Assembly: GCA_947451115.1 (NCBI GenBank)
Contig: CANFXV010000020.1
Span: forward strand, 1-40,728
From: Bacteroidota bacterium
Lineage (GTDB): Bacteria; Bacteroidota; Bacteroidia; Chitinophagales; Chitinophagaceae
Length of the DNA stretch: 40,728 nucleotides
Reading direction: 5' to 3'
Shown: piece by piece, positions 25,652 to 34,549 of the stretch
Numbering within the stretch: the first letter of the stretch is position 1
Layout: each line of letters begins with the position of its first letter
Notes under the pieces: generated by a model
Told to the model about the DNA's origin: nothing
Database searches by the model: none
What the model saw: only the letters and a program-made list of their open reading frames with translations
Translations under genes and position numbers: made by a program

Positions 25652-28537
25652 ATGAACAAGCTGTATAAAAAATTGACTGCACTATTTTTACTTTTAGTAG
25701 CCGTTTTATTTTCAAACAATTCAAAGGCACAAGTAGACCCTGCTTTATTGGCAGGATTAAAATATAGAATGATTGGGCCACACCGAGGTGGAAGAACTGT
25801 CGGCATCACTGGGGTGAACAACGAACCCAATGTTTTTTATATGGGGGTGAACAATGGCGGTGTTTGGAAAACCAACGATTTTGGGCATACCTGGAAACCC
25901 ATTTTTGATGCTGAAAACACAGGCTCTGTAGGAGATGTAGCAGTGGCCCCTTCCAATTCAAATGTAATTTATGTAGGTAGTGGGGAAGGCATTCAGCGTC
26001 CGGATTTATCCATTGGCAATGGATTGTATAAATCAATAGATGCGGGAAAAACCTGGAGCAATTTAGGATTGCATGATGCACAACAAATTGGTGGCATCAG
26101 TATTGATCCCACCAATGAAAATAGAATTTTTATAGCTGCCCTTGGGCATCCTTATGGACCCAATAAAGAACGTGGTGTGTATAGAAGTGTAGATGGAGGT
26201 AAAACATTGGAACAAGTTTTATACATCAATGAAAACACAGGAGCTGTTCAAGTATTGGTCGATCCCAATCATCCCAATATTGTATTTGCCACCTTATGGG
26301 CTGCAAGACAAGGCCCATGGGAAAATGGTGGTTGGGATGGCGTAGAAAGTGGTTTGTATAAATCAAAAGATGGAGGTACTACTTGGAATAAAATTAATGG
26401 TGGACTGCCCACTACTACACAAGATGGATTAGGAAGAATTGGATTTACCATCGCGCCAAGCAATTCCAACAGAATGTATGCAACAGTAGATGCAGAAAAA
26501 AATGGAGGTGTATACAGAAGTGATGATGCAGGAGAAAATTGGTATTTGCTTACCAGTGATAGCAGATATTGGGGAAGAGGAAGTGATTTTGCAGAAGTAA
26601 AAACTGATCCCAAAAACGAAGACCTTGTTTATTCAGCCAATGTAGTGGTTTGGAAATCAAAAGATGGAGGAAAAAATTGGGAAGGTATCAAGGGTGCTCC
26701 AGGTGGAGACGATTATCACCGTATTTGGATCAATCCAAACAATACGCAAATTATAGCCATTGCCTTAGACCAAGGCGCCACCATTACTGTCAATGGTGGT
26801 GAAACTTTTTCTAGCTGGTACAATCAAGCCACTGCTCAGTTTTATCATGTAAGCACCGACAATGCATTCCCTTACAATGTATACGGAGGTCAACAAGAAA
26901 GTGGATCTGTTGGTATTGCTTCTCGTTCTAATGATGGCAATATTAGTTTTAGAGAATGGCGTCCCGTAGGCGTAGAAGAATATGGTTATATCGCTGCTGA
27001 TCCCTTAGATCCAAATATTATTTATGGTGGAAAAATTACCAAGCATGATAAAAGAACTGGGCAGATACAAAATATTTCACCTGTTCCGGTAAGAGAAGGC
27101 AAAGTAAGATTTATTAGAACCGCGCCCATTTTGTTTTCACCTATTGATCCAAAAACTTTATTTTTTGCAGGCAATGTAATTTTTAAAACTACCAATGGTG
27201 GTTCTAGTTGGGAAACCATTAGCCCAGATCTAACCCGTGAAGCCTGGGACATACCAGCTAGTGTAGGTGTTTACACAACAGAGGAGATGAAAAAAATGCC
27301 ACGTCGTGGAGTGGTCTATACTTTAGCCCCTTCGTATAAAGACATCAATACTATTTGGGCGGGCACCGATGATGGATACATTCATATTACCAAAGACGGA
27401 GGTAAGCATTGGAAAAATATTACCCCTCCAAGTATTAGCGCTTGGAGTAAAATTTCAATGATTGATGCCAGTAGATTTGATAACAATACCGCCTATGTTG
27501 CAGTGAATAGAATTCGATGCGATGATCAAACGCCACATATTTATAAAACCACTGATGGAGGTCTTAGTTGGAAAAAAATTATCAATGGATTGCCTATCGA
27601 ACCCATCAATACTGTTAGAGAAGATGCGGTAAGAAAAGGTTTATTGTTTGCTGGATCAGAAAATGCAGTTTATTTTTCTATAGATGCAGGAGAGCATTGG
27701 CAGTCCTTAAGATTGAATATGCCAGCCACTTCTATTCGTGATTTAGTGATTCACGAAGATGATTTAGTCTTGGGTACCCATGGCCGTAGTTTTTGGATCT
27801 TGGACAATATTAGTCCACTCAGACAAATCAATGTAAATAAAGAAACTACATTATTAAAACCACAAAAAGCAATTCGTGTTCGTTGGAACATGAATCCAGA
27901 TACACCCTTGCCACCAGAAGAACCAGCTGGAGAAAATCCTCCAGATGGAGCCATCATAGATTATTATTTAAAAAATGATAATGCTGCGCCACTTGTATTA
28001 GAAATATTAGATGCCAAAGGAAACATTGTTCGTAGTTTTAGTAGTAAGGATACGATGTATAAAATTCCAGATCTCAATATTCCTTTGTATTGGATCAGAC
28101 CTCAACAAATTTTAGCTGCAAGTGCTGGCGCCCACCGTTTTTTATGGGACATGAAGTATGCTCCATTGAATTTACCTGCGCAGTATCCCATTGGTGCAGT
28201 AGTGCACAATACAGCACCAGAAAGTACCGCGCCTTGGGTTTTGCCTGGTAACTATACCTTGCGTTTGAAAGTAGATGGTAAAATATTGGAACAAGTCATC
28301 ACCATTGCGATGGACCCAAGAGTAAAAACTAGCTGGATCGATTTAAAAAGACAGTTTGACTTATCTATGATTTGTTATGAAGGCAGAAAAAAATCTGAAG
28401 GAAAATATCCAGTCATTAATCGTCAGTTTAGCGCATTATTTAATATATTAGATCATACAGAAATGGCACCAACGCTTTCTACTGAAAAAGCAGTACTTGA
28501 AACACAGGCTGCCTTATTAAAAGAATTAAAGAAATGA
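25652..28537 (+). CDS. sortilin-like Asp-box (BNR/VPS10-type) repeat protein B
   Basis: A 961-residue exported paralog of the divergent neighbour, with signal peptide MNKLYKKLTALFLLLVAVLFSNNSKAQ. It opens with LKYRMIGPHRGGRTVGITG, then Asp-box propeller blades (KTNDFGHTWKPIF, KSIDAGKTW, KSKDGGTTW, RSDDAGENW, ITKDGGKHW, KTTDGGLSW). A proline-rich linker (PDTPLPPEEPAGENPPDGA, about 750-768), a beta domain and a helical C-terminus follow. Sequence is closest to its neighbour in the first 250 residues (YGPNKERGVYRS versus HGPQQERGVYKT). Its stop overlaps the start of a serine hydrolase lipoprotein by 4 bases (ATGA), indicating translational coupling. The 120-base divergent promoter region contains TATATTTA at 25626-25633, one base from the -7 consensus. 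Function unknown. Confidence 0.88.
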   Translation: MNKLYKKLTALFLLLVAVLFSNNSKAQVDPALLAGLKYRMIGPHRGGRTVGITGVNNEPNVFYMGVNNGGVWKTNDFGHTWKPIFDAENTGSVGDVAVAPSNSNVIYVGSGEGIQRPDLSIGNGLYKSIDAGKTWSNLGLHDAQQIGGISIDPTNENRIFIAALGHPYGPNKERGVYRSVDGGKTLEQVLYINENTGAVQVLVDPNHPNIVFATLWAARQGPWENGGWDGVESGLYKSKDGGTTWNKINGGLPTTTQDGLGRIGFTIAPSNSNRMYATVDAEKNGGVYRSDDAGENWYLLTSDSRYWGRGSDFAEVKTDPKNEDLVYSANVVVWKSKDGGKNWEGIKGAPGGDDYHRIWINPNNTQIIAIALDQGATITVNGGETFSSWYNQATAQFYHVSTDNAFPYNVYGGQQESGSVGIASRSNDGNISFREWRPVGVEEYGYIAADPLDPNIIYGGKITKHDKRTGQIQNISPVPVREGKVRFIRTAPILFSPIDPKTLFFAGNVIFKTTNGGSSWETISPDLTREAWDIPASVGVYTTEEMKKMPRRGVVYTLAPSYKDINTIWAGTDDGYIHITKDGGKHWKNITPPSISAWSKISMIDASRFDNNTAYVAVNRIRCDDQTPHIYKTTDGGLSWKKIINGLPIEPINTVREDAVRKGLLFAGSENAVYFSIDAGEHWQSLRLNMPATSIRDLVIHEDDLVLGTHGRSFWILDNISPLRQINVNKETTLLKPQKAIRVRWNMNPDTPLPPEEPAGENPPDGAIIDYYLKNDNAAPLVLEILDAKGNIVRSFSSKDTMYKIPDLNIPLYWIRPQQILAASAGAHRFLWDMKYAPLNLPAQYPIGAVVHNTAPESTAPWVLPGNYTLRLKVDGKILEQVITIAMDPRVKTSWIDLKRQFDLSMICYEGRKKSEGKYPVINRQFSALFNILDHTEMAPTLSTEKAVLETQAALLKELKK

Positions 28538-29628
28538 AGCTTAAATTATTAAATAGTTTACTTGTTGGTACAGTGGCAATTTTATTTGCCTCCTGTAAGC
28601 CAAGTGCCTTATTAATAAAAGAAAGAAAAATTGATGCCATTCTTTCGGCTTATAAGTCTAATAATAATCCAGGAGCCAGCGTATTGGTTTATCAAGATGA
28701 TAAAATTTTGTTTCAAAAAGGTTATGGCCTTAGCAAGGCGGACGGAGGGGAAAGAATAACGCCTGCTACCAATTTCAGACTGGCTTCTTTGACAAAGCAG
28801 TTTACGGCCATGTCCGTATTGTTACTTGTAAAGAACAAAAAAATTTCCTTAGAAGATCCACTGACTAAATATTTTTCTAGTTTTCCGGCCTATGGTAAGA
28901 AAATTAAAATCAAACATTTACTTACGCATACTTCTGGCCTTATTGATTATGAAGACCTAATGCCTGCGAATCAAACAGAACAGTTGCATGACACCAATTG
29001 TTTGCAATTAATGTATATAGCAGATTCGCTTTATTTTCCAGCGGGCACTAAATACAGATACAGTAATACAGGTTATGCTATTTTAGCCTTGATTGTTGAA
29101 AGGGTAAGTGGGCAAAGCTTTGCTAGTTTTTTAAATGACAATATTTTCAAGCCCTTAGAAATGAAAAATACATTGGCTTTTGAAGAAGGCAAGGCCAGTA
29201 TTAAAAACAGAGCTTATGGAAACTCATTTGTAGATGGCGCATGGATACCAACCGATCAAAGCCTCACCAGTGCAGTATTAGGAGATGGGGGCATTTATAC
29301 GAGTACCCTAGATTTGACCAAATGGATCAAAGCCTTATGGGACTATAAATTGATACCAGCCGCCATGCAAAAAGAAGCCTGGTCTAGAAAAAAAGTGGAA
29401 AATGGTACCTTAATTAATTATGGGTATGGATGGGAAATTGAAGAGTACAACAATAAAACGCATCCACACCACAATGGAAGTTCCATTGGATTTAGAAATC
29501 ATATCTTATTGTTTCCTGAACAAAAATTAATGGTGGTGATATTAACCAATAGAAATGAAGGAACACCCATTATCGAAGCTAAAAAAATTGCAGACTTGTA
29601 TTTAAACTATGATACAAGTCCGCAATAA
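28534..29628 (+). CDS. serine hydrolase lipoprotein, beta-lactamase/D-aminopeptidase (S12) family
   Basis: A 364-residue penicillin-binding-protein-fold hydrolase. The leader ends in lipobox LFASC with Cys21, so it is a lipoprotein. The catalytic motifs are SLTK (S85-K88) in FRLASLTKQFTAMS, YSN (176-178) in YRYSNTGYAI, and a third-motif equivalent HHNGSSIGF near residue 310 in place of KTG, as in the EstB/class C-like branch. Esterase, D-aminopeptidase and peptide-amidase activities all occur in this family. The gene is coupled to sortilin-like protein B by a 4-base overlap, so the two likely work together in the envelope. It ends 6 bases before the convergent M20D gene with no terminator. 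Confidence 0.92.
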   Translation: MKLKLLNSLLVGTVAILFASCKPSALLIKERKIDAILSAYKSNNNPGASVLVYQDDKILFQKGYGLSKADGGERITPATNFRLASLTKQFTAMSVLLLVKNKKISLEDPLTKYFSSFPAYGKKIKIKHLLTHTSGLIDYEDLMPANQTEQLHDTNCLQLMYIADSLYFPAGTKYRYSNTGYAILALIVERVSGQSFASFLNDNIFKPLEMKNTLAFEEGKASIKNRAYGNSFVDGAWIPTDQSLTSAVLGDGGIYTSTLDLTKWIKALWDYKLIPAAMQKEAWSRKKVENGTLINYGYGWEIEEYNNKTHPHHNGSSIGFRNHILLFPEQKLMVVILTNRNEGTPIIEAKKIADLYLNYDTSPQ

Positions 29629-29634
29629 AAATAT

Positions 29635-30921
29635 TTATGGTTTTGCATTGTCAAAGACCAAATTGCAAAAAGCTTTTACACCTAAAATAAAACCTGACTC
29701 TTCTAAATAAAAATCAGCGGTATGGTGTCCGCCCACTTCCGTAGGATTTTTTCCTTTTTGCATACCTCCTAAACTAAAAAAGAAAGAAGGTGCTTTGTCT
29801 CCATAAAAAGAAAAATCTTCCGCAGCAGTTGTCCAACGAGATTCCATCACGTGCTCAGCCCCAGCTGCTTTATTTAATGCACTCAAAGATTTTTTAGCTA
29901 ATGTAGGATCATTGTAATTGATCATAGTCTGCGTATTGATCTCAATAGTCGCAGTGGCACCTGCACTCTCTGCAATACGTTGCACCACACGACGCATTTT
30001 TTCATGGGTTTCTTTTCTCATGGTTGCATCCAAAGAACGAATGGTACCCAACATTTCAGCAGACTCTGGAATAATATTGGCTCTAACACCGCTATGCAAA
30101 GACCCCACAGAAATGACTAATGGCGCCTTGGTTAAATCAGATTCACGACTCACGATATGTTGTAAGGCTTCTATAATTTCTGCAGATATAACAATTGGAT
30201 CGATACTTCCCCAAGGCATGGCTCCATGACTTCCTTTACCATGAACAACAATTTTAAATAAATCTGAAGAAGCTTGTGCGGCACCCGATTTAAAGCCCAG
30301 GGTACCTGCTGGCAATTGTGCCGCCATATGTAAGCCAAAAATGGCATCCATTTTAGGTTTGTCCATGGCGCCTTCTTTAATCATCAGTGGCGCACCACCT
30401 TCTTCACCATTAGGTGCACCTTCTTCTGCAGGTTGAAACAAAAATACCACCGTACCCGGTACGTCTTTTTGCATTTGCTTCAACATTTTTGCAGTGGCCA
30501 TTAAGATAGCTGTATGCGCATCATGTCCACAGGCATGCATGACACCAACAGATTGACCATTGTATTCAGCTTTTACTTTGGAGGCAAATGCAATGGGCGT
30601 TCTTTCCACTACAGGCAGTGCATCAATATCAGCACGCAAACCCACTACTGGCCCAGGTTTGCCACCCTTCAAAATAGCTACTACCCCAGTTTTAGCCACT
30701 GGATAATTTACTTCCAATCCAATGGACTTTAAATACTCAGCAATATAGGCGCCTGTTTTAAATTCACGGTTAGACAGTTCAGGGAATTCATGAAAATGTT
30801 GTCTCCAACTAATTAATTGAGGTTCCACTTCATTCAATAAGGCAGTAAAGTTTTTAGGTAAGTCTTGTGCGCTCATTTGAGTAGATACAAACAAAACCAT
30901 ACCTAGCATTAATTTTCTCAT
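29635..30921 (-). CDS. exported M20D amidohydrolase (N-acyl-amino-acid / hippurate hydrolase type)
   Basis: A 428-residue zinc-dependent amidohydrolase with an N-terminal signal peptide (ending QMSAQ, residue 19). The metal site is complete: C131 and H133 in HACGHDAHT, E166-E167 in PAEEGAPNG, H198 in FGLHMAAQLP, and a C-terminal His in GGHHTADF. The lid/dimerisation domain lies between about 210 and 330 (HGKGSHGAMPWGSIDPI). It should release amino acids from N-acyl or amide conjugates in the periplasm. It differs from the AbgB-like neighbour at 13665 in keeping the Cys ligand. It shares a 69-base divergent gap with the alkane-hydroxylase-like gene. Confidence 0.94.
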   Translation of the reverse strand: MRKLMLGMVLFVSTQMSAQDLPKNFTALLNEVEPQLISWRQHFHEFPELSNREFKTGAYIAEYLKSIGLEVNYPVAKTGVVAILKGGKPGPVVGLRADIDALPVVERTPIAFASKVKAEYNGQSVGVMHACGHDAHTAILMATAKMLKQMQKDVPGTVVFLFQPAEEGAPNGEEGGAPLMIKEGAMDKPKMDAIFGLHMAAQLPAGTLGFKSGAAQASSDLFKIVVHGKGSHGAMPWGSIDPIVISAEIIEALQHIVSRESDLTKAPLVISVGSLHSGVRANIIPESAEMLGTIRSLDATMRKETHEKMRRVVQRIAESAGATATIEINTQTMINYNDPTLAKKSLSALNKAAGAEHVMESRWTTAAEDFSFYGDKAPSFFFSLGGMQKGKNPTEVGGHHTADFYLEESGFILGVKAFCNLVFDNAKP

Positions 30922-30990
30922 TTTTAATAATTTTTAGAAAATTACAACCATATTCACAAGTATCCCAATATTTTTTTTTAATTTACTTGC

Positions 30991-32043
30991 ATGATTGCAT
31001 TGACCAAGTCCTTTAAATACTTGACCCCATTTGTATTGTACCTATTGGCCCTAATTGCTTTTAAGGAAACTGGCATCGCTTGTTGGTACACCCTATTGTA
31101 TACTTTTTTCATCGTTCCATTTATCGAACTTTTTGTGAAGGCAGACCCAAAAAATTTAGATGAGGTAGAGGAAGCCTTGGCTAAAAAAAATAGAGGCTAC
31201 GATTTTGTATTGTATGCCGCTGTTGTATTACAATATTATTCTTTATGGATATTTTTTCATGCAGTACAAGATACTACTATCAGTCATTGGGACTTGGCAG
31301 GAAGAATTGTAAGCATGGGACTGCTTTGCGGTGCTTTTGGTATTAATGTGGCACATGAACTAGGACATCGCGTTAATAAATTTGAACAGTTCTTGGCAAA
31401 AATGCTTTTACTTACTAGTATGTACATGCACTTTTTTATTGAACACAATAAAGGCCACCACAAACATGTAGCTACTAGTGCTGATCCAAGTACCGCTAAA
31501 TACAATCAATCAGTATATGCCTTTTGGCCACAAACCTTAATGGGTACTTATGCGAGTGCCTGGAAAATTGCCAATGAAGAGTTTACAAAAAAAGGTAAAT
31601 CTTGGTTTAGTATTAACAACGAAATGTTATTGTTCCAATGCATACAAGTCGCATTTGTGTTTGGCATCTATTTATTTTTTGGTTTGCCTGTTGCCTTGTA
31701 TTTTTTAATAGCCGCCTTGATGGGTGTGCTATTATTAGAAACCGTGAACTACATTGAACATTATGGCTTAACGCGAGAAGCCACTGGTGAAAATCAATTT
31801 GAAAGAGTACAACCACATCATAGCTGGAACAGCAATCATATCATTGGCAGATTGATGCTTTTTGAATTAAGCAGACACAGCGATCATCATTATTTGGCTT
31901 CAAGAAAATATCAAGTGCTTAGAAGTTTTGATAACGCACCTCAAATGCCTACAGGTTATCCAGGCATGATCTTACTTTCATTGGCGCCGCCTATTTGGTT
32001 TAAAGTAATGAACCAACAAATGAAAAAATATCAATTAAAATAA
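30991..32043 (+). CDS. alkB: AlkB-type membrane di-iron alkane 1-monooxygenase
   Basis: Integral-membrane hydroxylase of 350 residues with about six hydrophobic segments. All AlkB histidine boxes are present: HELGHR (122-127), EHNKGHHKH (151-159), the HYG motif NYIEHYGL (253-260) and RHSDHH (295-300, in LSRHSDHHYLASRKYQVLRSF). These bind the di-iron centre that inserts oxygen at the terminal carbon of an alkyl chain. It is shorter than the about 400-residue Pseudomonas enzyme, mainly at the termini. No rubredoxin, rubredoxin reductase or fatty-acid gene lies nearby, so electron donors must be encoded elsewhere. The gene stands alone between a divergent promoter and a bidirectional terminator. 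Physiological substrate (alkane, fatty acid or other lipid chain) is not settled. Confidence 0.93.
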   Translation: MIALTKSFKYLTPFVLYLLALIAFKETGIACWYTLLYTFFIVPFIELFVKADPKNLDEVEEALAKKNRGYDFVLYAAVVLQYYSLWIFFHAVQDTTISHWDLAGRIVSMGLLCGAFGINVAHELGHRVNKFEQFLAKMLLLTSMYMHFFIEHNKGHHKHVATSADPSTAKYNQSVYAFWPQTLMGTYASAWKIANEEFTKKGKSWFSINNEMLLFQCIQVAFVFGIYLFFGLPVALYFLIAALMGVLLLETVNYIEHYGLTREATGENQFERVQPHHSWNSNHIIGRLMLFELSRHSDHHYLASRKYQVLRSFDNAPQMPTGYPGMILLSLAPPIWFKVMNQQMKKYQLK

Positions 32044-32076
32044 AAATGCTAGCCACCAAATGGTCACTAGCATTTT
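32043..32076. terminator. bidirectional terminator after alkB
   Basis: Perfect 10-base stem AAAATGCTAG (32043-32052) / CTAGCATTTT (32067-32076) with an additional ACC/GGT pair inside. It lies between convergent alkB and fucosidase genes. Confidence 0.8.
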
Positions 32077-32096
32077 AACTATTTTCTTGAAAAGTT

Positions 32097-33545
32097 TTAC
32101 TGTTGTAATTTTATTACAAAGATACCTGTAGGAGAAATATCTCCAGGTCTTAGATTGGACAAATCAATTAACACATCCTTACCTTTTTGCTTCCAGCCTA
32201 CTTTTACATTGCTGCCTAAAATTGAAGTTGTTGTGTTGGTAGGTAATTTTACATCTTTAATAGTAATGTTTTTTTGATAAGAAGGAAGAATGCAATAAAA
32301 ATCATTTCCTTTCTTGGTAAAAAATGCTTCGATATAAGCAGAATCTTTTTTAGGGACCACTAAATTAGCCACTCTGTAATTGGCCATAAAACTAGCACTG
32401 CTTTTAGGTGCTTTAATGCCCTCAGACCATTGTGCGGCTTGTTTCCAAGCCGTAGTGCCATAGATGGCTTCCCCATTGATGGCCAGCCAATCCCCAATAT
32501 CTGTAAGCCTTTGCTGCATAATGCCAGGAATGGTGCCATCAGCATTGGGTCCAATGTCCAATAAGAAATTGCCTCCTCTTGAGACCAAGTCATTCAACAT
32601 TAAAATTAATTCATAACTAGATTTATAATCTTTCAATTGTTCATTTCTATTGTACCCATACGAAAGCCCCACCCCCTGACTTTCTTCCCAAATAATACTG
32701 GCATCCATACCGCTGCCATATTCAGAAGTAGTGTACATGGCACCATGATTTTTCTCTCTAGTATTATTACCCCATCTGTCATTCACTACCACATTGTCTT
32801 TTACTGGAGATTCATTAAATAACCAGGCCAACAATGCTGGGCTTTGCCAGGCCGTATCAGAAATATCCCATTCTCCATCTGAAAATATAATGGAAGGTTT
32901 GTATTTGGTCACTAGATCCTTGAACTGAGGAATCATGTGTTTTTCTACATACTTCTTTTTGTCATGCAGCCAAATAGGATTGAACCATTCGTACAAAGAA
33001 TAATAATAACCCATTTTTAATCCTGCATTTCGTACGGAGTTTGATAAGTCCCCTAACAAATCACGATGCGGTGTACCCGTAACCGCATTCCATGGTCTAT
33101 TCCAATCCCTGTCTGCTTCTGCACTATTCCATAAAGTATAGCCTTCATGGTGTTTAGACGTAAGTACTACATATTTTGCCCCTGATTTTTTAAATAGATC
33201 GGCCCATTGATCAGGCTCAAACATCTCTGCTTTAAACATTGGCTCAAATTGTTGATAAGCAAAACTGCTGCCATAATTTTTATTATGAAAAGCCATAAAA
33301 TCTTTTTGCTTTTCATACAAACGATACCAATACCATTCTGCATAACTATAGCCACTATTGGGCATCACGGGTGCATAAGCTGGAACAGAGTAGACACCCC
33401 AATGAATAAAAATGCCAAATTTATCTTGATTGAACCAGGCTGGAATTTTTCGCGTATTTAAAGATTCCCAATTGGCATCAAATTTTTGGGCAAATGAATT
33501 TCCAAGTAAAGTAAAAGTTAAAAGGAGCAAGCAAAGTTTTTTCAT
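32097..33545 (-). CDS. GH29 alpha-L-fucosidase
   Basis: A 482-residue exported glycoside hydrolase that releases fucose with retention. The signal peptide is MKKLCLLLLTFTLLGNSFAQ. The GH29 N-terminal signature is FGIFIHWGVYSVPAYAPVM (43-61), followed by YVVLTSKHHEGYTLW (125-139) with the active-site HH. The predicted nucleophile is D223 in SIIFSDGEWD. After the catalytic barrel (to about residue 370) comes a small beta-sandwich domain. It lies 32 bases downstream of the TIM-barrel isomerase on the same strand, so the two form an operon. The acid/base residue, variable in this family, cannot be assigned by eye. No fucose catabolic genes are in the window. Confidence 0.94.
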   Translation of the reverse strand: MKKLCLLLLTFTLLGNSFAQKFDANWESLNTRKIPAWFNQDKFGIFIHWGVYSVPAYAPVMPNSGYSYAEWYWYRLYEKQKDFMAFHNKNYGSSFAYQQFEPMFKAEMFEPDQWADLFKKSGAKYVVLTSKHHEGYTLWNSAEADRDWNRPWNAVTGTPHRDLLGDLSNSVRNAGLKMGYYYSLYEWFNPIWLHDKKKYVEKHMIPQFKDLVTKYKPSIIFSDGEWDISDTAWQSPALLAWLFNESPVKDNVVVNDRWGNNTREKNHGAMYTTSEYGSGMDASIIWEESQGVGLSYGYNRNEQLKDYKSSYELILMLNDLVSRGGNFLLDIGPNADGTIPGIMQQRLTDIGDWLAINGEAIYGTTAWKQAAQWSEGIKAPKSSASFMANYRVANLVVPKKDSAYIEAFFTKKGNDFYCILPSYQKNITIKDVKLPTNTTTSILGSNVKVGWKQKGKDVLIDLSNLRPGDISPTGIFVIKLQQ

Positions 33546-33577
33546 AAATATTGTTGAGCGATGAAGTAAAGTTTGTA

Positions 33578-34495
33578 TTAAAAATTATCGGCGTCACGGT
33601 AGGCTTTGATCAAGGCCAATTCGCCCTCTTTTCCAGCGCCTGCTTTGCCATGCTCCATCCCTAGTACACCTTTGTAACCTTTACTATGTAAGTGTTTGAA
33701 GATATTGTGGTAATTCACCTCTCCTGTACCTGGTTCATTGCGACCAGGATTATCTCCAATTTGGAAATAGGCAATTTCCGACCAGCATCTATTAATATTA
33801 TTAATCATATTGCCCTCGTTTTTTTGCATGTGGTACATGTCAAATAAAATTTTACATGCGGGGCTATTGATGGCTTTACATATCGCATAGGTTTGATCTG
33901 AGTGGCGTAAAAATAAATCGGGTGTATCGCTCAAAGGTTCTAAAACGGTGATTAAATTATTTTTTTCTAAAATTTCTATGCCTGGTCTTAAGCCTTCAAT
34001 CACATTGCCTGTTTGAATATCCATAGGTAATCTTCTGTCAAAATTACCGGGCACCGTGGTCATCCATTTCGCATTGGTTCTTTTAGCTACTTCTACTGCT
34101 TCCTTGCAGGATGCTGTAAATTTATCCTTCCATTCTACAGAACCGGTGGTTAAATTTATTTTATCATTAATGGAAAAATTCACCACAAATACGCCCATAT
34201 GCATGCCAAGTGCAGCAAGGGTATCTCCAATTTTTTGTTGCATTTCGGGAGTTCTGCCCATCATGCCATTGTCTTCTATGGCAGTGAATCCAATACTATG
34301 TGCATATTTTATTTGATCTATAAAATTAGGCCCAGCCAAATTTTCAAACATGCCATCGTGAATGCCATAATGTAATTTGTAAGGGGTAGAATCTAACAAA
34401 TCATTGGTCTTTGTATTTTGAGCCAGTAAACTAGAACCTGCTAATAAAGATCCGCCCACCAAAACATTTTGTTTTAAAAAATTTCTGCGTTCCAT
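33578..34495 (-). CDS. hydroxypyruvate isomerase-like sugar isomerase/epimerase TIM barrel, Tat-exported
   Basis: A 305-residue xylose-isomerase-like TIM barrel closest in pattern to hydroxypyruvate isomerases (IGDNPGRNEPGTGEVNY, 247-263). The leader ERRNFLKQNVLVGGSLLAG (2-20) is of twin-arginine type. Metal ligands visible are E186 (TVLEPLSD), D219 (FDMYHMQ), Q245 in the usual His/Gln position, and E281 (GMEHGK). A genuine hydroxypyruvate isomerase would be cytoplasmic; the export signal argues for a different periplasmic sugar substrate. It is upstream partner of the fucosidase and divergent from the ApbE-SUMF1-oxidoreductase run with a 54-base shared promoter region. Confidence 0.9.
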   Translation of the reverse strand: MERRNFLKQNVLVGGSLLAGSSLLAQNTKTNDLLDSTPYKLHYGIHDGMFENLAGPNFIDQIKYAHSIGFTAIEDNGMMGRTPEMQQKIGDTLAALGMHMGVFVVNFSINDKINLTTGSVEWKDKFTASCKEAVEVAKRTNAKWMTTVPGNFDRRLPMDIQTGNVIEGLRPGIEILEKNNLITVLEPLSDTPDLFLRHSDQTYAICKAINSPACKILFDMYHMQKNEGNMINNINRCWSEIAYFQIGDNPGRNEPGTGEVNYHNIFKHLHSKGYKGVLGMEHGKAGAGKEGELALIKAYRDADNF

Positions 34496-34514
34496 GTTGT
34501 TGTATTTTTAATAA

Positions 34515-34526
34515 CTTAAATTTAAG
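34515..34526. promoter_or_regulatory. palindrome in divergent promoter region
   Basis: CTTAAATTTAAG, a perfect 12-base palindrome, lies in the middle of the 54-base gap between the isomerase/fucosidase operon and apbE. Its core matches the palindrome at 9131-9142 (CYTAAATTTARG). It could be an operator, but is AT-rich enough to arise by chance. Confidence 0.25.
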
Positions 34527-34549
34527 CATTAGTATCAATAAGAACAAGT

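Noticed and set aside
22469..28537. Calling the two Asp-box proteins glycosyl hydrolases
   Set aside because: Asp boxes are structural; no sialidase-type Arg triad or other catalytic set could be seen, so the name would mislead.
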